From contig NZ_BJYM01000005.1 of NCBI RefSeq assembly GCF_007991515.1, positions 62,001 to 126,000 of the forward strand: DNA of 64,000 nt. The letters are read 5' to 3'. Source of the DNA: Oceanobacillus sojae. Lineage in GTDB: Bacteria > Bacillota > Bacilli > Bacillales > Amphibacillaceae. Below, one piece after another: positions 58,863 to 64,000 of this stretch; within the stretch, counting starts at the first letter, position 1, and each line of letters starts with the position of its first letter. The position numbers and the translations under genes were made by a program. The notes under the pieces were generated by a model. It searched no databases. It was given only the letters and a program-made list of their open reading frames with translations, and was not told the origin of the DNA.

Positions 58863-58923
58863 CTAGAACCCTCTCAATCTCTTTCTCAATGTCTTCCTCC
58901 AAACGATCCCTAAATCTGTGCAA
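58732..58923 (-). CDS. Putative 63-residue ORF overlapping the MOSC gene end
   Basis: Minus-strand frame that starts with TTG inside the 3' end of the MOSC gene in another frame and continues for about 130 bases beyond it. The product has an acidic/basic helix (EEDIEKEIERVLERQVALTQH) and a hydrophobic C-terminus (LFLEAALAGVDAVSSFIIAA). No ribosome binding site at normal distance, so it may be chance; the composition looks protein-like. Confidence 0.25.
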   Translation of the reverse strand: MHRFRDRLEEDIEKEIERVLERQVALTQHLESLFLEAALAGVDAVSSFIIAAALSRVNGVIAY

Positions 58924-59420
58924 TGAAACAGTTCATCTGCTCCCCATAAATTATCACGATCCAGATACATTATTTCATTACAAGCTGCAATGGACCACTT
59001 TGAGTTGGGGCGCTCTATCAGTTGTAAATCGCTCTCCGGCTGAATTTTGCCTTCCTCGAGCACCCGGAAATACCAGCCTGTTTTCAATCCATTTTCCATC
59101 TCTCTCTGCGATACCGTTCCAGGCTGAGAAACCTGGATGACAGCTTTCCCAAATTGATAAATATCACCAATAAATACTGAATACTCGTCCATTTCCAAAA
59201 CAGAAAGGTTCTCCTTCTTTTCTCCTGCACGTTTTGTAAATAATTTATCTGTACCTGGTTCATTGTAATGCCTAATCGGAAAAGCAAAAATACATTTATC
59301 ATAAATAGCTATCTTTTTGTCCGGATTCTCTTTTGCAAAACCAAGTCTCGATAAAAACATACTATTTTTTATTTCATTCTGTTTATTATTAAAAATCCTA
59401 TGTACAAATGGTTCTTCCAT
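58863..59420 (-). CDS. MOSC domain protein (YiiM/YflK type)
   Basis: Molybdenum-cofactor sulfurase C-terminal domain protein of 185 residues. It shows the MOSC beta-barrel with DEYSVFIGDIYQFGKAVIQVSQPG, then TGWYFRVLEEGKI and a short C-terminal helical region (LGIVWRKTLRKRL), as in YflK-like proteins. Such proteins can take part in reduction of N-hydroxylated compounds. It differs from most members in that the typical Cys after the QP motif is missing (SQPGTVSQ), so activity may be altered. GGTGACATC precedes the ATG. It is divergent from msrA. Confidence 0.82.
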   Translation of the reverse strand: MEEPFVHRIFNNKQNEIKNSMFLSRLGFAKENPDKKIAIYDKCIFAFPIRHYNEPGTDKLFTKRAGEKKENLSVLEMDEYSVFIGDIYQFGKAVIQVSQPGTVSQREMENGLKTGWYFRVLEEGKIQPESDLQLIERPNSKWSIAACNEIMYLDRDNLWGADELFHCTDLGIVWRKTLRKRLRGF

Positions 59421-59515
59421 GATGTCACCTTATTTCTAAAAAATACTGAAATATGTTATATTAATTTCATTCTACAAACTATCGTGACATTTGAAAAGCC
59501 TAAAGGGGGATGAAC

Positions 59516-60040
59516 ATGACAATACAAAAAGCAACATTTGCCGGAGGCTGCTTCTGGTGTATGGTGAAGCCTTTTGATCAATGGGACGGCGTACACCAGG
59601 TTATATCAGGCTATACAGGCGGACATTTAGATAATCCTGCTTATGAACAAGTCAAGCAAGGGAATACAGGACACTATGAAGCAGTGGAGATTACCTATGA
59701 TGATTCTCTTATCAATTACCAGACGATTCTTGACCTATATTGGCCACAGATCGATCCGACAGATCCAGATGGGCAATTTCAGGATAGAGGCGAGCAATAT
59801 AGAACTGCCATCTTTTATCATAATGAAGAGCAGAAAGAGCTTGCTGAAAAAGCAAAGCAGACACTTGCTGACAGCGGCCGATTTGCTAGACCAATTGTGA
59901 CAGAAATTAAAGCAGCATCTGTTTTCTACCCTGCTGAAGATTATCATCAGGATTTTTATAAAAAAAGTAAGACAAAATACGAAGAAGACCGCGCTAAATC
60001 AGGCCGGGATGAATTCATTGCCGAAAACTGGAAATCATAG
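59516..60040 (+). CDS. msrA: Peptide methionine (S)-S-oxide reductase
   Basis: Repairs oxidised methionine; 174 residues. The catalytic motif is AGGCFWC, with C12 as the nucleophile. GYTGGHLDNPAYEQVKQGNTGHYEAVEI and YHQDFYKK are typical. I place the start at the second ATG (59516), because GGGGG lies 7 bases upstream of it; the first ATG abuts the SD. It is followed by an SRPBCC gene on the same strand, perhaps as an operon. Confidence 0.95.
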   Translation: MTIQKATFAGGCFWCMVKPFDQWDGVHQVISGYTGGHLDNPAYEQVKQGNTGHYEAVEITYDDSLINYQTILDLYWPQIDPTDPDGQFQDRGEQYRTAIFYHNEEQKELAEKAKQTLADSGRFARPIVTEIKAASVFYPAEDYHQDFYKKSKTKYEEDRAKSGRDEFIAENWKS

Positions 60041-60069
60041 ACTTCAAAACATCATATGGAGGGGTTCCA

Positions 60070-60513
60070 TTGAAAAAACAACTGATTGTTACAGAAGAAA
60101 TAATAATAAATGTGTCATCAGAAAGGGTTTGGAAAATATTAACACTACCTAAATATGTAGCACAATGGGATGAACTTCCAGAGGACTATCCTGAAGAGCC
60201 AATGCAAGAAGGCAGCAAGGTGATTTGGGACTTACCGAATGGAGAGCAGTCTATCACTACCATTATTAAGGCTGAAAAAGAAAAAGAGCTGATTATTGAT
60301 TTACATGGAACAGGATGGAAAATCAAACCTGAGCAAGGAGAAGTTGCTTATCGCTATTTATTAGAAGATATGGGAAGCAGCACCAAACTATTTATCGAAA
60401 TTGGCGACTTCTCTCTTTTGGAACAAGGGGAAAATTACTACGAAGCATCCGCGGACTTTGCAAAAGAGTCTTCTAAAGTAATTAAATCTTTAGCCGAAAG
60501 CGAAACAGTTTAA
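60070..60513 (+). CDS. SRPBCC (START/polyketide cyclase-like) domain protein
   Basis: 147 residues with the helix-grip fold: IIINVSSERVWKILTLPKYVAQWDELPEDYP and a C-terminal helix EASADFAKESSKVIKSLAE. Family members bind hydrophobic ligands or act in stress responses; the substrate is unknown. The start is TTG with GGAGGGG 5 bases upstream. It follows msrA by 30 bases. Confidence 0.78.
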   Translation: MKKQLIVTEEIIINVSSERVWKILTLPKYVAQWDELPEDYPEEPMQEGSKVIWDLPNGEQSITTIIKAEKEKELIIDLHGTGWKIKPEQGEVAYRYLLEDMGSSTKLFIEIGDFSLLEQGENYYEASADFAKESSKVIKSLAESETV

Positions 60514-60532
60514 TACAGAATGAAATCTTTAC

Positions 60533-60573
60533 AGAGACCTGATAATTGATATTTTGGAAGGTCTCTCTTTTTA
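60533..60573 (+). terminator. Terminator after the SRPBCC gene
   Basis: 8-bp perfect stem AGAGACCT/AGGTCTCT (60533-60540 with 60559-60566), followed by CTTTTTATATT. Confidence 0.75.
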
Positions 60574-60619
60574 TATTATTACGACCAAAAATCACTGAAG
60601 CTTGGAAAGTGGGGAAAAT

Positions 60620-61225
60620 ATGAAAATCAGAGCATATACTCCAGCTGACGAAAAAGGTTGGCTTCATTGCCGCGTACTTGCCTTTTTAGAAACAGCTTAT
60701 TTTGATAATGTTCTTCAGGAAAAAGAATCCTATGCGTTTCCGTCTATTGAACTTGTCGCTGAAATCGAAGGAAAAATAGCAGGACTAATTGATATAGAGT
60801 ATGAGACCAAGGAAGGGACGGTTTGCTCCCGTAACAGTGGTTTAGGAGGAATGATATGGCATATTGCAGTACATCCCGATTATTCTCGGCAAGGGGTTGG
60901 GCAAGCACTGTTGAATGAGGCAGAGAAAATTGCAAAGACCCGAAAATTGAATTACCTTGAAGCATGGACACGAGATGATACATGGGTTCAAAATTGGTAT
61001 GAGAAAATGAACTTTACAATGACCGATTCTTATTATCATATTTATTTAGAAGGAAATGAAATCAAAAGCCATTTCCAGCCTGCTACAGAACAGCTCTTCC
61101 CTGTATCTGTTTTCTCACATTACACCGGAGAAAACCTTAAACAGTTTTCCGGTGTTCAGAGAAAGCATCAGTGTGTCTGCTATGTTAAAGCATTGAATGA
61201 AAACGGCAGCATCAAAAGTGTCTAA
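60620..61225 (+). CDS. GNAT family N-acetyltransferase
   Basis: 201 residues. The GNAT core includes MIWHIAVHPDYSRQGVGQALLNEAEKIA (acetyl-CoA-binding RxGxG loop) and ARTRxx-like TRDDTWVQNWYEKMNF. The C-terminal part (about 145-201) is unusual, with HYTGENLKQFSGVQRKHQCVCYVKAL. The substrate is unknown. The start is the ATG at 60620 with GTGGGG upstream. Confidence 0.82.
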   Translation: MKIRAYTPADEKGWLHCRVLAFLETAYFDNVLQEKESYAFPSIELVAEIEGKIAGLIDIEYETKEGTVCSRNSGLGGMIWHIAVHPDYSRQGVGQALLNEAEKIAKTRKLNYLEAWTRDDTWVQNWYEKMNFTMTDSYYHIYLEGNEIKSHFQPATEQLFPVSVFSHYTGENLKQFSGVQRKHQCVCYVKALNENGSIKSV

Positions 61226-61240
61226 TATAAAAGTTATTAC

Positions 61241-61295
61241 ACAGGTAACCTCAGCACTCTAGAATCTGCTGAGGCCGCCTGTAAGATACTTTTCT
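61241..61295 (+). terminator. Terminator after the GNAT gene
   Basis: CCTCAGCA/TGCTGAGG 8-bp stem extended by ACAGG/CCTGT (61241-61282), followed by AAGATACTTTT. Confidence 0.65.
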
Positions 61296-61370
61296 AAAAT
61301 AGTATCTAAGACAATTTGTGCCTGCTATTCTATACAAGCAACTCCCATTAAACATTCCTATAACAGTAAT

Positions 61371-62084
61371 CTATTTATCTTTACAAGCCTCAATAAAGCC
61401 TTGATAAATAGCCAGTGATGGATCATCTGAAAGATGAATCAAGCCTTCTGGATGCCACTGCACCCCTAAAACAAAGCGATGTATTTTACTTTCAAATGCC
61501 TCCATAACACCATCATCTGCTGCAGCGGAGACCATAAAATCTTTGCCTAGAGAGCGGTTTGCCTGATGATGGTAGCTGTTTACCCTGATTTTCTCCGTCT
61601 GAACCAGCTTTTCCAATAAAGAAGCACTGACTATTTTGACAGTATGTGAACGATGGTGGAATGCTGCTTTTTGAGTATGCTGAATTAGCTGCTTCGGATA
61701 TTGTGAATCTAAATCCTGATACATAGCTCCTCCCGTCACAACATTTAAAATTTGACATCCTCTGCAAACTCCCAGTATCGGCTTATCCTTCTCTAAAAAA
61801 TATGTGATAACTTCCTTCTCTAATCGATCTCTTTCTGGAATAATAGTACCGAGATTCGGGTTTGGCTCTTCTTGAAATAAAGATGGGTCAATATCATAGC
61901 CGCCCGGCAGATAGAGGCCATCCATTTTATCAAGCAATACAGCTATTTCCTGATAATCACTATAATACGGCAGAATAACCGGGATGCCTCCAGCTTGTTC
62001 AATAGCCCTTATATTTCGCAGGTGCATCTTATATTCCGTTCCATCTGCTTCCATCGATGCTGTTACTCCAATAATTGGCTTCAT
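61371..62084 (-). CDS. Gamma-glutamyl-gamma-aminobutyrate hydrolase family protein (peptidase C26)
   Basis: Class I glutamine-amidotransferase-like hydrolase of 237 residues. The nucleophile is C107 in GVCRGCQILN, and the His-Glu pair is in VQWHPEG near the end. GLYLPGGYDIDPSLF is the PuuD-type oxyanion region. Members cleave gamma-glutamyl amides such as gamma-glutamyl-GABA. No polyamine genes lie beside it, so the substrate is not settled. AAGGAGGCA precedes the ATG. Confidence 0.88.
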   Translation of the reverse strand: MKPIIGVTASMEADGTEYKMHLRNIRAIEQAGGIPVILPYYSDYQEIAVLLDKMDGLYLPGGYDIDPSLFQEEPNPNLGTIIPERDRLEKEVITYFLEKDKPILGVCRGCQILNVVTGGAMYQDLDSQYPKQLIQHTQKAAFHHRSHTVKIVSASLLEKLVQTEKIRVNSYHHQANRSLGKDFMVSAAADDGVMEAFESKIHRFVLGVQWHPEGLIHLSDDPSLAIYQGFIEACKDK

Positions 62085-62278
62085 TTCATTGCCTCCTTAT
62101 GATTTTGTTGCTGTTGCACAAGTGATAACAGTATTATAATTACTATCCAGCTTTACTTTTTGGTGTATTCTATACATTGGCACTGTATTTCGTGCCTCTT
62201 ATTTATATCAGATATTAAAAGAAAATTAAGTCTTTTTCAAATAGTAAACATTGATTTCCTGAAAATAAATACGCTATT

Positions 62279-62323
62279 AATAAAAAATCTCCTTGACCAA
62301 AATGGAAAGAGAGATTTTTTATT
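62279..62323. terminator. Terminator-like hairpin
   Basis: AATAAAAAATCTC (62279-62291) pairs with GAGATTTTTTATT (62311-62323), with T-runs both ways. No gene on either strand obviously ends next to it. Confidence 0.45.
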
Positions 62324-62527
62324 TAATTTGTATCAATAGTCATATCTTGTATTGTTAAATATTAGCCTTCCTGAACCGTAATATACGTATTACTTTTTGA
62401 AAGTTCATTTGTCTCTATAGAATAATTTTATACTTATTCTGCCTATAGCCTTTATTAGTTAAGTCCTGTTCTATGTATCAATTTCGTATCCTCAATTACT
62501 TACAGGAGAAAATTCTAAAAAAATAAA

Positions 62528-62566
62528 ACAGCCTGACACTGTTAAAAAATAACAGAGCCAGGCTGT
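62528..62566 (-). terminator. Terminator of the YehR-like lipoprotein gene
   Basis: Stem ACAGCCT/AGGCTGT with an inner CTGTT/AACAG stem. On the minus strand it is followed by TTTTATTTTTTT. It lies about 80 bases after the lipoprotein stop. Confidence 0.7.
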
Positions 62567-62648
62567 AGTAAATTTTTTCACTTATCTAATCTACAGAAAG
62601 TAATCCATAATCAAAAAAGTGTCTTTTTCTTAATAATTTCTATGCAAA

Positions 62649-63329
62649 TTATTCTTCAACAATTTCATAGCCTTGTGCCTGAAGCATCTGAACAGATTGC
62701 TGTAGACTTACACCACCGCTTAAATCTCCTTCAAATTCAGATCCTGTCAATTGGCTTACTTCGTTCACATCAGCTTCATCGTAATTTACCGTTAATGTTT
62801 CAACGACTTTATCATCAAGATATTCAAAGTTATGTGTTACTCCTTGTATGTCTTGAAAACCTTCAGCAGTTTCTGCCATTATTTCTTCTGCTTCTTCTGG
62901 TGTAGAAACTCCTAATGCGGAATAAGGCATTTCATTATTTGCAGTTTGTTCATAGACCATATCGCCATCCGCTTTATAAGTAAGTTTTACAATAACACCT
63001 GCCTGTTCAAATTGAAGCGTAACTGTGTTTTCACCATTTGGATCAAAGTCAAAATCTTGTGACTCGGCAGCTGCGTCATTTTCTGAACCAGCATTTTCTT
63101 CTGAATCTGTAGCTGCCTCTTCATCAGCTTCTTCATCTTCTGCTGCGGCACCTTCTTCAGCTTCAGCGCCTTCTTCTGTATCCTCTTCGTTATCTGTTGT
63201 TCCTTCTGCTGTGTCCTCAGTGCTCTCATTATCTTTAGTATCCTTATCCTCGTCTGAATTATCAGAACCACAAGCAACCAAAGCAACACTTAGAAGTAGT
63301 GCCATACATAGCATCAGCCATTTTTTCAT
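62649..63329 (-). CDS. Lipoprotein with acidic linker and DUF1307/YehR-like domain
   Basis: 226-residue lipoprotein. The signal peptide ends with the lipobox VALVAC near residue 20. A very acidic region rich in Glu, Asp, Ala and Thr follows (about 23-90), then a conserved C-terminal domain (about 95-226: VTLQFEQAGVIVKLTYKADGDMVYEQTA...GVTHNFEYLDDKVVETLTVNY) resembling YehR. The function is unknown. I chose the ATG at 63329 (MKKWLMLCMALL), because it gives a proper signal peptide and has GGAAGAG upstream. Confidence 0.83.
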   Translation of the reverse strand: MKKWLMLCMALLLSVALVACGSDNSDEDKDTKDNESTEDTAEGTTDNEEDTEEGAEAEEGAAAEDEEADEEAATDSEENAGSENDAAAESQDFDFDPNGENTVTLQFEQAGVIVKLTYKADGDMVYEQTANNEMPYSALGVSTPEEAEEIMAETAEGFQDIQGVTHNFEYLDDKVVETLTVNYDEADVNEVSQLTGSEFEGDLSGGVSLQQSVQMLQAQGYEIVEE

Positions 63330-63831
63330 TTCTGCTCTTCCTTTCTCCTCTGAAGTTAACAATAGCATTGTTAATACTATTTCATAATCATATGAAAATC
63401 TTGGAAGGTTTTCAATAGGTCAAAGTCTTTAAACTTACTGCTTAAAAAGGCATACTAAATTTAGAATTGTACCATTTTTCCTATTAATTAATCTGTATTT
63501 ATTTAATTTCTTCTATATTAGTATAATTTAACTTACTGCTTCCCCGGAGGAATTATAAAATAATCCTTTTTTCCTATTCCACAAAACTATCCTTTAGTTA
63601 TATAAATTGAACTTATTAATGTAACAAAATACGTTTACAAGCTAGTCCTTGCTCGTATTATCTCTTAACAACAATGACCAAGAGTACATACTGTGATTAC
63701 CTATGTAGTCAGTTTAATAAAACAAATATTTTACAGATAACTAAACTGACAAAATAGTGATTTCCCATATCTATCTAAACTTAAAGAGGAGAATGTACTA
63801 CACTCCCCTCTCTTCAACTGCATATTTATTT
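63330..63831. other. Intergenic region between the lipoprotein and pbuG
   Basis: About 500 AT-rich bases. A 9-bp inverted repeat GTCAGTTTA/TAAACTGAC (63708-63716 with 63742-63750) and the pbuG terminator hairpin were seen, and nothing else. Confidence 0.5.
63786..63814 (-). terminator. Probable pbuG terminator
   Basis: AGAGGGGA and TCTCCTCT (minus strand) pair over 8 bp with one G-T pair and a loop of about 10 bases. It lies just after the pbuG stop; the following T-run is weak. Confidence 0.45.
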
Positions 63832-64000
63832 TTAGGTTAAAAAGATAAAATACAATGCAAAGACAACAAATAATACATACATAATCGGATGAACTTCCTT
63901 CGCTCTTCCTTTAACAAGCATTGTAATTGGATAGAATATAAACCCGATGGCAATACCAGTTGCGATGCTGGCAGTTACTGGCATCATCAGCACTGTAAAG
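63832..64000 (-). CDS. pbuG: Guanine/hypoxanthine permease, C-terminal end (partial)
   Basis: The last 55-56 codons of a gene that continues beyond the right edge. The visible protein has two hydrophobic helices (PVTASIATGIAIGFIFYPIT and MYVLFVVFALYFIFL) separated by KGRAKEVHPI, and matches the C-terminus of PbuG/AzgA-type (NCS2) purine permeases. In B. subtilis pbuG also lies upstream of yebE and purE and has its own guanine riboswitch; that part is outside this window. Confidence 0.85.
   Translation of the reverse strand, partial: FTVLMMPVTASIATGIAIGFIFYPITMLVKGRAKEVHPIMYVLFVVFALYFIFLT

Larger units (their letters stand above)
62085..62648. other. Intergenic region with two terminator-like hairpins
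   Basis: About 560 AT-rich bases. It holds a 13-bp inverted repeat at 62279-62323 and the terminator of the lipoprotein gene at 62528-62566. Nothing else was recognised. Confidence 0.5.

Noticed and set aside
63025..63387. Serine/alanine-rich plus-strand frame of 120 codons
   Set aside because: It is the antisense of the acidic Glu/Asp/Ala linker of the lipoprotein; codon bias explains the open frame.

Overview
The window looks like chromosome of a low-GC Gram-positive bacterium of the Bacillaceae, most probably close to Oceanobacillus or Virgibacillus. This is an inference from AT-rich sequence, strong GGAGG-type ribosome binding sites, and gene order shared with Bacillus subtilis (pbuG - yebE - purEKBCSQLFMNHD - yerA - yerC - pcrB-pcrA-ligA-camS - gatCAB - dgkB - rlmCD). 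No rRNA, tRNA or CRISPR array was seen.

Layout. 1-7.6 kb: accessory single genes (YdhK-like lipoprotein, D-serine ammonia-lyase, acetyltransferase, UcpA-type dehydrogenase, small membrane protein, Dps, a frameshifted GGDEF protein, a VanZ-like protein). 8.2-13.9 kb: a five-gene sugar operon on the minus strand (Gfo/Idh/MocA oxidoreductase, PRD-type activator, PTS EIIA, PTS EIIBC, class II aldolase). 14.3-17.5 kb: a macro-domain protein with a vWA protein, a VOC protein and a PH-domain protein. 17.8-35.4 kb: a conserved housekeeping block on the minus strand (rlmCD, dgkB, gatCAB, an Rgg/PlcR-like regulator, pcrB-pcrA-ligA-camS, a small kinase, yerC, yerA). 35.7-41.3 kb: a six-gene carboxylate operon (GntR regulator, class III CoA-transferase, HMG-CoA-lyase-family enzyme, TRAP transporter PQM). 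41.5-42.6 kb: glycerol dehydrogenase. 42.9-56.1 kb: the complete de novo purine operon, with a guanine riboswitch, a terminator and PurR boxes. 56.1-64 kb: yebE, a TnpB fragment, a dispersed repeat, msrA, several small stress or modification proteins, a C26 peptidase, an acidic lipoprotein, and the 3' end of the purine permease pbuG.

How the genes work together. The purine genes encode all steps from PRPP to IMP and are controlled twice, by PurR boxes at the promoter and by guanine binding in the leader; the pbuG end at the right edge belongs to the same salvage theme. The TRAP operon encodes uptake, CoA activation and C-C cleavage of an organic acid, and its GntR regulator has a palindrome at its own 5' end. 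The PTS operon encodes uptake-phosphorylation and aldol cleavage of an unidentified sugar, under an activator that carries its own PTS-sensing domains. GatCAB (amidotransferase), PcrA (helicase) and LigA (ligase) are core information-processing genes.

Main points for a second look: the TRAP/CoA-transferase/lyase operon, the kinase-less PTS operon, the unusually long pur leader with an extra PurR box, the macro/vWA pair, the poly-A frameshift in the GGDEF gene, a 30-codon ORF whose ribosome binding site lies in a hairpin, and several repeat or IS remnants.
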